DNA of 64,000 nt from Sinotaia quadrata (Eukaryota > Mollusca > Gastropoda > Architaenioglossa > Viviparidae). The stretch is taken from positions 81,231,163 to 81,295,162 of the forward strand of contig CM054177.1 of the NCBI GenBank assembly GCA_028829895.1, written 5' to 3'. Shown here in pieces: positions 24,841 to 37,019 of this stretch (position 1 is the stretch's first letter; each line of letters begins with the position of its first letter). The notes below the pieces were generated by a model. The model was not told the origin of the DNA. It saw nothing but the letters and a program-made list of their open reading frames with translations, and ran no database searches. A program made the translations under genes and the position numbers.

Positions 24841-26153
24841 GAGAACAGTTTCATTAAAAACATTAATAAAAGTGAGAATACTTTCTAAAATACTAAAGAA
24901 CAATTTAGATTATTTTTAAAACACTAAGAACCCAGAACAGTTTAGGATACTAAAAATGGTGACAGTTTTTTTTTTGCAAACAATTATGGAAAACACTTTT
25001 TACGAGCACATATTTCAATATATAAAGAACACGAAATATGCATTCTAGTCTCTGATAGCTCAATTTCTCGCAAATCAAAATTAGTTTTATTTTCACTAAG
25101 AACAAAGCAGACGTTTCATAGAGCATTAAAACTTTCACAAAAAAAACATTATTTTAGGATGCTAAGCTGAGATCTTGAAAAATCACATTTTGCTTCCCTC
25201 TTCCCAGGTTTTTCAAGGACTCGCCATAACATGTGATACGAGCAGCGCACTAAAATTTAACAGATTCCTTTTATTTTATTTTGAGGATTAAAATGGGTTT
25301 AGAAAGAACAAATTAAATTGTTGCTGAAACAATTACGGCATTTTCATCAGGATGATTTATGAGTGGTGCTCTTCTTCAAACTAAAACGTGCAAAATTAAC
25401 GCCACACGCAACGACCGAAATGGTAGTACAAAGAAACAAAAGCAAAGTACGCATTAAATAACTACAACACATACACAATTCAGTGTGCTTACTTATGAAA
25501 AGATTAAAAGGAAATGCGAACAAACAGAAGCAACGATTACAGAATCGTGTGTACAGAAAGAAAGAAAGAACGAGAGACATCTGCGGAAACTCCGTGCCAG
25601 TGAGATAAGAACAACAAATCTCTCTTAACCTTTACCTAACCCTAAACTCTGGGCTGAACATGGCAGGCACCAATTAATCTCTTTCAGGGGGAACGATAGC
25701 CGAAGGATAATTTACGCCTTAGATCATGCTTTATACAGAGTACTTTAGGTGCGCAAGTTATCAACAGCCACAACCATTAATGTGAGTTAGAGACTAATTT
25801 TAAAGGTAGTAAAAGTAATATGACCTTATTTTACAAGATCACTTACAGTTGTTAGTCCGAAAACTACAGGAGATGACATAAATGTCCGAAGCTACTCTGC
25901 ACATGAAAAGAAAATTATGCTACAGAGAAAAACAATCGATCTCAGACAGATGAACTTTAACTCTTGCCAGTATAATTTTCATGCCAGCATTAGGCAGACT
26001 GAATGTGTATAAAATGTGTATAATACACAAACTTAGGTCGACCATGCAACTTTAGCAATCCAATATCTGATCTGCCTACGGATGAGTTACTAATTCAAGT
26101 AAAATTAAAAGATGTCTGTATATAAAACTAAAACCTAAATGTGAACATTTACG
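24841..26153. other. Intergenic, nothing recognised
   Basis: AT-rich. Open frames of 60-77 codons have no family resemblance. Confidence 0.5.
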
Positions 26154-27632
26154 ATTATTATTACTCAGTCTCTTTCCACGACTTCTGTTTGACTGTCGGC
26201 TGTGATCCAAGGTCTCGGAATCTTACCAAGATTATGGGAGATCCAAGGTTTTACGGAGGATGTGGGCACTTCCGAGGAGCGCTGCTTTGAGTAGTGGAAC
26301 GATTCTGTGGTTTCCAGGGAGTTTATTCAGGTAGCCTTCCAATTGTGATGTTATGTTCCCCAAGGCTCCTATCACTATTGGTATCACTTCTGCTTTTACA
26401 TTCCACAGTCTCTGGATTTCTAATCTGAGGTCTTGGTATTTTTCTATTTTTTCTCTTTCTTTTGTTTTTAATGTTTCTATCACTTGGAACAGCGACATCA
26501 ATAATTGTTACTGTTCTGTTGGACTTATTGAGAACTACAATGTCTGGTCGTCTTGCAGGAATCACCCGGTCTGTTCTTATCTCGAAGTCCCATAGTATTT
26601 TGACTTCTTCTGTTTCGGTGACTGCTTCTGGTTGATGCATCCATGCTCTTTCTGGGGTTTTTATGCCATAGTTCTCACACAGATTTCTATGTATGTGTTT
26701 TGCCACTTCATTGTGTCGTTTGGTGTATTCTGTTCCAGCCAGAACCTGACATCCAGATAGTATGTGTTCTGTTGTCTCATCCATGGATTTGCAAAGTCTA
26801 CATTTGGAATCATTTGAAATTTTCATGATTTTCGTTTTGTGTGCTTTGGTGTTGAGTGCTTGATCTTGTGCAGCTGTTATGAGTGCTTCTGTTTCTGCTT
26901 TCAATCCTGCCTCTTTCAACCATTTGTACGTTGATTGCTTTGTTGATATTTCGTCTGCTTGTCGTACATATTGGCCATGTAGAGGTTTCTGGCTCCAGGT
27001 ATGTGCTAGTTCTTGCTTCGTTGTTTTCTTCCATGTTTCTTTGTCTGTTTCTGGTGGTTGTAATAGTCCACTCATTTTTACTAATTCTATCAGTGGATCA
27101 TCTTTATTGTTATTCCAGATGTAGTCCCCAAGGCCAATGACTTCTCCTTCAATGACATTTTTAATTTTCTTCAGACCTCTGCCTCCCATATTTCGAGATA
27201 CATAGAGTCTGTCTACGTCTGCTTTGGGGTGTAAGGCTTTATGTATTGTGAGTAGTTTTCTTGTTTTCCTGTCCAGTTCATTTATTTCATTTGCTGTCCA
27301 GTCTATGATACCTCCAGTGTAGCTTACTACAGGTATTGCGTATGCATTAAGGGCTTGTATTTTGTTCGCCCCATTTAGCTTGGATTTCAGGACTTGTCTA
27401 ACACGTTTTTCATATTCTCTCTTAACTTTGGACTTCACTTCTCTCTGCATATTTTCTTGATGTTGTAGTATCCCAAGATACTTATATCCATTTTCTATTG
27501 AAACATCATTGATTTTTCCGATGTCGAATTGCAGTTCTTTTGACCTTGCCTTTCTGGATGACAATTCGTCCACATTTCTCAAGGCCAAATTTCATGTTGA
27601 TGTCTTCACTGCAGATCTTGACAGTATTGATC
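26154..27632 (-). mobile_element. Restriction-like-endonuclease LINE, 5'-truncated minus-strand copy
   Basis: This is the 3' part of an R2/R4-type non-LTR retrotransposon; the exact clade is uncertain. The conceptual protein enters just after the reverse-transcriptase catalytic box (residues around MKFGLEKCG) and runs through the thumb region, a C-x2-C-x8-H-x4-C zinc knuckle and a C-terminal endonuclease with RRPDI...IIDVAVPSD. The 3' end, at the low-coordinate side, has a short UTR with a 6-bp stem hairpin (26219-26233) and a (TAA)n tail at 26154-26166. Upstream RT motifs are missing, and frameshifts (about 26468 and about 27580) make it inactive. It is part of an inverted arrangement with the copy at 27808-28249. 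Confidence 0.88.
26232..27628 (-). pseudogene. Broken RT/endonuclease polyprotein of the minus-strand LINE
   Basis: The main open stretch (26323-27588) encodes 421 aa. Zinc-knuckle residues C263, C266, H275 and C280 and the endonuclease signature P348-D349 ... D364 are intact. Compared with the plus-strand copy, a one-base insertion near 26468 (ATTAAAAAC against ATAAAAAC) shifts the frame. The true C-terminus continues in a second frame (26232 to about 26501), ending ILRKTLDLP. At the N-terminal side the RT-like frame continues past 27588 (IVIQKGKVKRT) in another phase. It would not make a functional protein. Confidence 0.85.
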
Positions 27633-27722
27633 AGTGATACATAGAGCCTCTCAACATCTGCTTTTGTGTGTAGGGTTTATGTACTGAATAGTTGTTTTTT
27701 TTTTGTTTTTTTTTCTGTCCAG
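27628..27722 (-). mobile_element. Short internal fragment of the same LINE
   Basis: About 95 bp closely matching 27198-27290 of the neighbouring minus-strand copy (the part encoding KTRKLL..HKALHPKADVDRLYVS), in the same orientation and abutting it. It suggests a local duplication or deletion rather than an independent full insertion. It ends at the ATT array. Confidence 0.75.
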
Positions 27723-27725
27723 AAA

Positions 27726-27808
<83 letters not shown>
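27726..27808. repeat. (ATT)n followed by (AAT)n, self-complementary trinucleotide array
   Basis: About 83 bp in which an ATT run switches to an AAT run. The two halves are mutually complementary and could form one long hairpin. It sits exactly between oppositely oriented LINE fragments. Confidence 0.95.
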
Positions 27809-27810
<2 letters not shown>

Positions 27811-28249
27811 TGGGACTTCGAGATAAGAACAGATCGGGTGATTCCTGCACGAAGACCAGACACTGTTATTCTCAATAAGGCCAACAGAACAGTATCAATC
27901 ATTGATGTCGCAGTTCCAAGTGATAGAAACATAAAAACAAAAGAAAGAGAAAAAATAGAAAAATACCAAGACCTCAGATTAGAAATCCAGAGACTGTGGA
28001 ATGTAAAAGCAGAAGTGATACCAATAGTGATAGGAGCCTTGGGGAACATAACATCTGAATTGGAAGGCTACCTGAATAAACTCCCTGGAAACCACAGAAT
28101 CGCTCCACTACTCAAAGCAGCGCTCCTCGGAAGTGCCCACATCCTCCGTAAAACCTTGGATCTCCCATAATCTTGGTAAGATTCCGAGACCTTGGATCAC
28201 AACCGACAGTCAATCAGAAGTCGTGGAAAGAGGCTGAATAATAATAATG
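27808..28249 (+). mobile_element. Restriction-like-endonuclease LINE, 3'-end plus-strand copy
   Basis: This fragment begins abruptly at the codon for W in WDFEIRTDR, directly after AAT repeats. It stays open to the LINE C-terminus (RRPDTVI...IIDVAVPSD...ILRKTLDLP, stop at about 28168-28170). The 3' UTR carries the same hairpin AATCTTGGTAAGATT (28169-28183) and a TAATAATAAT tail. It lacks the zinc knuckle and RT, so it is a severely 5'-truncated insertion or a rearranged piece of the minus-strand copy. Its reading frame is better preserved than that of the minus copy. Confidence 0.88.
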
Positions 28250-28296
28250 AAATACAAATCCTTTGAATATGTGTAATGTTCAAAGGATTTGTATTT
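28250..28296. repeat. 18-bp perfect inverted repeat with 11-base spacer
   Basis: Arms 28250-28267 and 28279-28296 (core AATACAAATCCTTTGAA and its complement) flank TATGTGTAATG. It lies immediately after the LINE tail. It may be a hairpin or the footprint of a palindromic element. Confidence 0.9.
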
Positions 28297-28354
28297 GAAT
28301 ATTAATAATGCTACGTTATAAGCATTAGTCAACATAGTAATGCAACAAGAGTCA

Positions 28355-28410
28355 TATATAAAAAGGCCTGCATTCCACACTCTTTATTCATCAGCGGAGA
28401 TTGGACGTTG
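28355..28410 (+). promoter_or_regulatory. Candidate orphan TATA promoter
   Basis: TATATAAAAAGG at 28355-28366 is followed about 33 bases later by an initiator-like TCATCAG at 28389. I find no coding exon that it would serve. A lost LTR or an unseen exon are both possible. Low confidence. Confidence 0.25.
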
Positions 28411-29508
<1,098 letters not shown>

Positions 29509-30351
29509 CTTCACAACGGGTTTGCTTGCTCTGTGCGTGTGTGAGAGAGTAAAACAAAACAAAATTAAGAGCGGGTGAGTGTGATTGAAAAGTCTACTCA
29601 AACTTAGATGTGTCGACTCCCATTAGATATTCCACTTTCCACTTTAAACATCTCTACAAAAATGTCTCCATTAATTCCTCTCTCACGTGACGCACATAGT
29701 GATCTTTGTATTAAATTCATCATCATATGTGTATGTTCCTGTGTGTCATTACAATTACATGAGTGCGCAGATATCTGAGGTTGTTTGTAAATAGATTATG
29801 TCGTTAGCCAAATACCTTACTCCAAAAATGATAGTCACACAAAATTATCCCACTTCGAGAACCAATCCAATAGAGTGGAAAGACAATAGGGTTATTGTGT
29901 AAATACCAACATTGCACAGCTTGTTCTTATAATGGTGTTTTCCTTCCAGTACAAATTGCAAAAATCAATAAAAGCAAGACAGCAAAATATGCAGACAGCG
30001 ATAACCGTAAATAAATTATTAGTAAACAAAATAAATCGAAGTTCGTAGACAGAGATATTTGGTAGCCTAATGTGACGTCAGAAGCATAATTTCAAAACTG
30101 AAGGTACCGGAGTTTAAATTTGGAAACTTTCTTAATATGAGTACCGGTCAATACTGCAAAGCTACAAAATATCTCTCACACTGATTATGGGTCTTGAAAC
30201 TACAGTGCACATAATAATACCTATGTGACGTAAAAACCAAACGCAAGGAAATGCACAATACCTTTTGAAGGTGAAAATAATACTGTATAAACGTAATGCA
30301 TGAATAGATATAATACACTGTTACAAAATTGGTGAGTGTTGTGCAAGTATA
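29509..30351. other. Intergenic, nothing recognised
   Basis: One CRE octamer (TGACGTCA) lies at 30073-30080. No gene. Confidence 0.5.
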
Positions 30352-30535
30352 CATATAATGCACTGTTTACAACACTGGAACAAGTGCCATGCAAGTAGAC
30401 TTATAATGCACTGTTTACAACACTGGAACAAGTGCCATGCAAGTAGACATATAATGCACTGTTTACAACACTGGAGGAGTGCCATGCAAGTAGACTTATA
30501 ATGCACTGCTTACAACACTGGAACAAATGCAGTGC
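30352..30535 (+). repeat. 48-bp minisatellite, about 4 copies
   Basis: ATAATGCACTGTTTACAACA + CTGGAACAAGTGCCATGCAA units at about 48 bp. One unit has lost 3 bp. Confidence 0.92.
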
Positions 30536-30724
30536 AATAACGTTTAATACCTCTATGATAATGTAAAAAAATACTGTTTCGCGAATTGCAAGTATAGTCC
30601 ACTCCAAGTCTTTCAGATGAGATTATCCACATTGCGTAATAGCCTTATCAGATTGCTAAACAAAATCTTGTAGAGGCCTAAGATTCTAGACTGCAAACGC
30701 AGAGGAAAAGAGAATAACGAAACT

Positions 30725-30845
30725 GCTCCACAAAAACAGAATAGTACAATATGTTGTGCAAAAACAGAATATTTCAATACGTTCCATGAACACAGAAACG
30801 TGCAATATGTTCTACAAACAGAAAAATACAATATGTTCCACAAAT
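30725..30845 (+). repeat. Degenerate 26-30-bp tandem repeat, about 5 copies
   Basis: CAAAAACAGAATANTNCAAT + ATGTTCCA units with substitutions. Confidence 0.75.
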
Positions 30846-31109
30846 ATCATGGTGGTTGAATGTTGCCATAGATAAAGGCATTGTGTGCCACTCTCATTTC
30901 TCTCCTACCTCTAAACTATAGTTCAATTTGTATAATGAAACAATAATATGGCTACCTTACAAAGGAACAGTGACTATTGCTTTATTTGAAGACAATGATA
31001 TATTAGATTACCTTTAATGAAACCTAACTAGGAAATAATTCCAACCATCACAATAATGGTAAATGTATTTTCGAAGCAAACATCATATCCACAAATAGTT
31101 GTGATAAAA

Positions 31110-31265
31110 ATTAAGTAACAACGGCATTACATCATAACGCCAAAGGGTTAAGTAACAGTTTACTAGTGCAGGCATTGTGTAACGATACCAATGAGTTTGG
31201 TAACTGTTAGGTAATGCAGGCATTGCGTAATAACGCCAATAGGTTTGCTAAGATTTAAGAAATGC
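31110..31265 (+). repeat. Degenerate tandem repeat, about 3 copies
   Basis: A GCATTGCGTAATAACGCCAA-like block with GGTTAAGTAACAGTT recurs about every 50-60 bp. Confidence 0.65.
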
Positions 31266-32470
31266 TGGTGTAGTCCCTCCTATGACTTGCGATTAAGTTA
31301 GTCCAGTTGTATCAGATAATTATTAAAATATAAAGATCCAAGCAATACAAGGTGGACGGTTATAAAATCTAAAAGGGCACAAACATGTGAAGGTTAAGCA
31401 TCTAAGTTGCAAGGAAAGGCAGACCGTATGTTTTTCAGTTGAAGCCCAGTGTAGGGCAAAGAGAACTAATTAATATATATTATCTGAACTTGCAGAATTG
31501 ACCATGACCTCCAATAATGAGTAAAACCCCGAAATATCAATGAAAGTTGGAAGTAAAACTAGTCAATTATAGCCATGGGTGGAATTAGTGGTAGCGAATT
31601 TCCATCTATGAATAAGTGTGGAAAATGTATATAGGACCTATTACAGATAGCCATCAATTAAAGACTAAGCTGAAAGGGGGAATATAATTTTGTATAGAAT
31701 AGCTAGCGTGTTAGTAAAGAAATCCCTGGGACGTTGGAGCCATGATAGTATTTTTAAAAAAAAATAAATAAAACTTAAAAGAAACAACACATTCCTAAGA
31801 CTGTAGTGATGTTTTTTGTTGTTTTTTTTTAAATGCTTTTAATGTGTTTTCTTTGAACTGTTTTGAAGTGTGCATGCCTTTTGCATTGATTTTCTGATTC
31901 ATGATTTGCTTATTAGTATCGAAGTTCATATTTTTCTGTTTATTATGATGCGTTAGTGTATTTTTAAAAAATACTGAGAGTATATTATTGTTTGGCATTC
32001 TAATAAGCAGAGATTTGTTAATGTGTTTATTACTAAAGAATCGAGTATGCTATCGATGTATTTCCGAGAATTTGCATTGAAACATTAGTATAACGTTGAG
32101 CGTAAGTAACAAGTGGTGAATACCACTTAGAGAAAAGGGTATTACGTTTGAGAGTACGCTACAAGAGAAATAGAGTATTGCACCATATCATTACAGAATG
32201 TATTAGACTTGAAAGAGAGTTGAATTTATTTTATACATTTGAGTGTGAAGTGTTTTTGTTTAAATTGAATTGCATCTGACATATATAGAGAATGTACATT
32301 TATATAGAATGTTGTAAAGCATCCTGATATATATTATAAAATATAGCAGACTTATTGCAGTCTTTTAGAACTACAGTCCCTGAATCAGACTAGTTCAGAA
32401 AGCTAATAATAGTTTAGCAAGCCAAACGTCCTTCTGTAATAACAGTGTAGAAGCTTACAGGCTCTTTTTG
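31266..32470. other. Intergenic, nothing recognised
   Basis: No supported exon. A TTACAG before GCTCTTTTTGAA (about 32455-32472) could be a splice acceptor leading into the PAGQ array, but this is speculative. Confidence 0.4.
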
Positions 32471-32905
32471 AAAATAACCCAGCAGGCCAAGAGACTTCCT
32501 TTGACAATAACCCAGCAGGCCAACAGTCTTTCAATGACAACAACCCAGCAGGCCAAGAAACCTCATATGACAATAACCCAGCAGGCCAACAGTCTTTCAA
32601 TAACAACAACCCAGCAGGCCAACGGACCTCCTATGGCAATAGCCCAGCAGGCCAAAACACCTCCTATGACAATAACCCAGCAGGCCAACATACCTCCTAT
32701 GACAATAACCCAACAGGCCAACAGTCTTTCAAACAACCCAGCAGGCCAACAGACCTCCTATGATAATAACCAATCAGGCCAACAGTCCTTCAATGACAAC
32801 AATCCAGCAGGCCAACAATCCTTCATTGACAACAACCCAGCAGGCCAACAGGCCTCCTACGGCAATAACCCAGCAGGCCAACAGACCTCCTATGACAACA
32901 GCTAG
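32471..32905 (+). repeat. 33-bp array encoding NNPAGQ-type 11-residue repeats, 13 copies
   Basis: Thirteen 11-codon units of the form N-N-P-A-G-Q-x-[ST]-[SF]-[YFN]-D. Units 1-8 share one frame and units 9-13 are one phase off, because about 5 bases are missing after GTCTTTCAA near 32729. It ends TYD-type NS and a stop at about 32903. NNP and GQ codons are nearly invariant while the last four residues alternate between TSYD and SFND. It could be a pseudogenised repetitive structural-protein exon or simply a minisatellite. A second partial duplication follows to about 32970. Confidence 0.7.
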
Positions 32906-32970
32906 TTGACCAACAGACCTCAACAGACCTCCTATGACAACAGCTAGTTGACCAACAGACCTCAATGAGA

Positions 32971-33734
<764 letters not shown>

Positions 33735-33912
33735 TCCAATCCAGCCATTTAATCATCTGTCTCTGATTATATGACTACATCTCTCCATTCACCCTCTTTA
33801 TTCTTGTACTTCTTTAGTTGTGTCTGTCCTTAAACTGTCAGTAGTGTAACTGTCCACGTATTGTTTACTTTGTGGCTGCTTTCTTTAAAGATTTTGTTTT
33901 GCCTGACAAAAT

Positions 33913-33935
33913 GTTTGACCTTTGAACTATTACAG
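33913..33935 (+). other. 3' splice site immediately before the GPCR-2 start codon
   Basis: TTTGACCTTTGAACTATTACAG precedes the ATG at 33936, in the same position relative to the coding sequence as the acceptor of GPCR-1. The pyrimidine tract is weaker than in copy 1. If it is used, the 25 in-frame codons upstream (from 33861) are intron. Confidence 0.65.
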
Positions 33936-35087
33936 ATGGCGTTTCCTTATGAGCTGCAAAGTAACGACACATCTCTTTTACTGAGTGTTGAGCAGCTGAT
34001 GTCAATAGGCGGGGAGAATGAATCTTTACCAGACACTTACAACGACCTGGAGAAAAGCTCGGCCTACATCTTCATGCGTCGACTCCAAACAGTCATCATT
34101 CCTGTCATATGTGTGCTCGGTATCCTTGGTAATGTCTTGGCTGTTGGCACATTCACGAGTCCGGTCCTCTTTAAGACATCCTGCTGCTGGCACCTAGCGG
34201 CAAAATCTGTCTTCGATATCGGGTTCTTGTTGTCTCTGTTCGTGGTGTGGTTGTACCGCCTGCGTGTGCCACTTCTGTTGACTATCGGTGTTTGTCAAAT
34301 CACAGTGTTTTTAACTTACGTGTGTGGCTGTGTGTCCGTGTGGTTCGTAGTGGTGATCACAGTTGAGAACTTCATTCGCTTCACGCGAGGTCATCTGGTA
34401 CAAAAGTACTGTACAGTGCAGAAAGCCAAGCGCATTGTGGCAGTAGTTACAGTGTCTTCCGCGTTAGTCTACAATTTTTCCCTGTGGACTTCCGGTGTCG
34501 CTGACATGCCGGATGGTTCACGTCAGTGCATCACCTTCAATCAGTTTAATAATGTTGTAGGGATAGCGACGATGGTCGATACGGCCTTGACCCTTGTCTT
34601 TCCTTCGTTAATCATGTTCGTCTTAGTTGTATATATCGCAGCGAAGTCCATGGATGCCTTTGAGAGAAAAAACCGCTTGCTTACAGTAACCTCTCGCATT
34701 GTTGAGAAACGTTCTACTCCGGAAGGGAGAATGACGACATTTCTGTTTGCTATCTCTGTCATATTTTTTGTCATGAACACCCCTTCGCACGGAATTCGAA
34801 CCAAAATGGTGATCTATATGTATTTAGACATCCACCCATCGTATTCGGATCACATTCTCCATCGAATATTCGAAATCTTCTTTTATTTTAATTTCTCCAC
34901 CAATTGCCTTATCTATTTGGCATTGGGTCAAAATTTTAGGGCTGTATTTGTATCTAAATATTGCAGTCGCTTCGTCCAGAAATACAAAACAATCAATTCC
35001 CACCTGGGCAGGACATCACAGGGCTTATCGGGATTGAAACCATCCCAGGCGGAGGCATCGCGATTCAAGTGTACTTCGTCTACGTAA
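33936..35087 (+). CDS. Class A peptide-receptor-like GPCR, copy 2 (paralogue of the receptor at 8289)
   Basis: A 383-aa seven-transmembrane receptor, roughly 70% or more identical by eye to GPCR-1 across the membrane core. The frame is open from an ATG at 33861, but I start at 33936: this methionine follows a splice acceptor directly, and from here the protein aligns with GPCR-1 from residue 1 (MAFPYELQSNDT against MTFFYCSLSNET). Sequons are at N10 and N28. TM1 carries GILGN, D94 is the likely 2.50 residue, C120 and C198 form the expected disulphide, P223 is in TM5 and P283 in TM6. The deviations match copy 1: E144-N145-F146 for DRY, MNTP for CWxP, and N323-CLI-Y327 for NPxxY. Helix 8 begins GQNFR. 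The cytoplasmic tail diverges from copy 1 except for the final FxCTS block. Two adjacent TAA codons end the frame. Neighbours are minisatellites on both sides. The ligand is unknown. Confidence 0.93.
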   Translation: MAFPYELQSNDTSLLLSVEQLMSIGGENESLPDTYNDLEKSSAYIFMRRLQTVIIPVICVLGILGNVLAVGTFTSPVLFKTSCCWHLAAKSVFDIGFLLSLFVVWLYRLRVPLLLTIGVCQITVFLTYVCGCVSVWFVVVITVENFIRFTRGHLVQKYCTVQKAKRIVAVVTVSSALVYNFSLWTSGVADMPDGSRQCITFNQFNNVVGIATMVDTALTLVFPSLIMFVLVVYIAAKSMDAFERKNRLLTVTSRIVEKRSTPEGRMTTFLFAISVIFFVMNTPSHGIRTKMVIYMYLDIHPSYSDHILHRIFEIFFYFNFSTNCLIYLALGQNFRAVFVSKYCSRFVQKYKTINSHLGRTSQGLSGLKPSQAEASRFKCTSST

Positions 35088-35227
35088 TAATGCTGGGTGC
35101 TTGGTTATTTTTTTTAATACTACAAGTACTTCCGATACTAGCACTTCATTTTTACGGTGATAATCTTCGACAGGTGCCAGATGTTACTGAGAACAGTTTA
35201 TCTGTCGGTAAGAACTTGTGTGACTGC

Positions 35228-35465
35228 AGTACTATCAGGGTCTTGAGGCGTACTGCCATTAAACAATATGTCTCAAAATGTATCTACGACACAATGACAC
35301 GCTGAGTGGAGTTTCAGGATCCTGAGGCGTAGTGTCATTAAACAATGTGTCTCAAAATGTATCTACGTCATAATGACACGCGTGAGTGGAGCTTCAGGAT
35401 CCTGAGGCGTACTGCCACTGAACAATGTACGTATCTCAAAATGTATTTACGATATGACACCCAAC
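35228..35465 (+). repeat. 79-80-bp tandem repeat, 3 copies, downstream of GPCR-2
   Basis: GAGGCGTACTGCCATTAAAC and CTCAAAATGTATCTACG recur at 35245, 35324 and 35404. Probably lies in the 3' UTR or just past it. Confidence 0.88.
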
Positions 35466-35555
35466 ATTAACCCACAGAATGTTTATTTATATCACAACTC
35501 GGGATCCATGCCAACGCTGGACATCTGCCTGTTGCCTTAGTCACAATCACTAGAG
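35455..35555 (+). repeat. Dispersed repeat shared with 40006-40120
   Basis: AACATTAACCCACAGAATGT ... GGATCCATGCCAA ... ATAATCACTGAAGCACT-like blocks appear at both places in the same order at roughly 70% similarity by eye. Confidence 0.6.
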
Positions 35556-35559
35556 CACT

Positions 35560-35772
35560 CAAGAGCTCGCCATGGATCTGTGTGTCATTTCTCGTTGTCA
35601 CTGACACTATAGAAGCGATGTGAAGATTTCAAGAGCTCGCCATGGATCTGTGTGTCATTTCTCGTTGTCACTGACACTATAGAAGCGATGTGAAGATTTC
35701 AAGAGCTCGCCATGGATCTGTGTGTCATTTCTCGTTGTCACTGACACTATAGAAGCGATGTGAAGATTTCAA
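35560..35772 (+). repeat. 70-bp minisatellite, 3 copies
   Basis: CAAGAGCTCGCCATGGATCT ... GAAGCGATGTGAAGATTT repeated three times with essentially no differences, so it is recent. Confidence 0.95.
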
Positions 35773-35835
35773 GCTATTAGTTCATTCTCTCTTCCTACCA
35801 ACCAGCCAATCAAGTGCACAATTATTGAACTTACT

Positions 35836-36285
35836 CATTCTTACAGAACAATCGTTAAGTACTTGCAATCAGCGTTCTCGATACTTACAGAACAATCGTT
35901 AAGTACGTGCAATCGGCGTTCTCGATACTTACAGAACAATCGTTAAGTACTTGATATCAGCGTTCTCGATACTTACAGAACAATCGTTAAGTACTTGCAA
36001 TCAGCGTTCTCGATACTTACAGAACAATCGTTAAGTACTTGATATCAGCGTTCTCGATACTTACAGAACAATCGTTAAGTACTTGCAATCAGCGTTCTCG
36101 ATACTTACAGAACAATCGTTAAGTACTTGCAATCAGCGTTCTCGATACTTACAGAACAATCGTTAAGTACTTGATATCAGCGTTCTCGATACTTACAGAA
36201 CAATCGTTAAGTACTTGATATCAGCGTTCTCGATACTTACAGAACAATCGTTAAGTACTTGCTATCAGCGTTCTCGGTACTTTTT
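35836..36285 (+). repeat. 44-bp minisatellite, about 10 copies
   Basis: GATACTTACAGAACAATCGT + TAAGTACTTG[CA]NATCAGCG units. TTGCAATC and TTGATATC variants alternate irregularly. Confidence 0.95.
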
Positions 36286-36870
36286 CACTCGTGCAGTAAT
36301 TTCTCTCGTCAACAGAGAGTAGTACCAAATTAAAAATATCCAACTGGAAATATTTCCCTTCCCAGTCATAACAATAGTAATTTGTTTAAAGCAAAACACA
36401 GAACCATACGAATAATATGAAATTAAGAGATAATATATATCTGTAAAACTAACAATAGTATTTCTTTCTGCAGGTTAGTGCGCACGTACTTAAATATATC
36501 ATATCACAACTCTTCCTTTCTATATGTTGTCGACTGTAGTGGTTTCAATGGTATTTCTTTCAGTAATGTATTGATTATATTTAAATATAATGTTAACACT
36601 AGTACTTTTCATTCAACGGAATATAGTGCCGAATAAATAATACGAATTAAACTAAATCTTGTTCTTGGTAATCTTTTCGCATGGAGAAATAGTAATAAAG
36701 TAATACAGTACTGATATAAAATTCGAAATATTTCTTTCTACGATCTAAATAGATTACTATATATAAACAATTCAGTATAAATTCGTTTCCTTTCTTATTA
36801 ATTTGATAATGATATATTAACAAACATAACAATATTACTCAAAATAAAGTTCCTCTCTCTCAGACCAAAC

Positions 36871-36950
36871 GCTCAAAAGTGTTAATTGCTATGGTTCCCT
36901 GCTATGTACAAAAGTGTTAATTGCTATGGTTCCCTGCTATGTACAAAAGT
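36871..36950 (+). repeat. 35-bp direct duplication
   Basis: AAAAGTGTTAATTGCTATGG + TTCCCTGCTATGTAC occurs twice in tandem. Confidence 0.9.
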
Positions 36951-37019
36951 GAAGCAACGTTTACTACTGAATAGTGCATCCTGTAAATAAACTAGATACA
37001 ATATTTTATAATGCACTCG

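Noticed and set aside
33861..33935. Signal-peptide-like N-terminal extension of GPCR-2 (25 hydrophobic codons)
   Set aside because: It precedes a splice acceptor, has no counterpart in GPCR-1 and reads like a pyrimidine-rich intron end.
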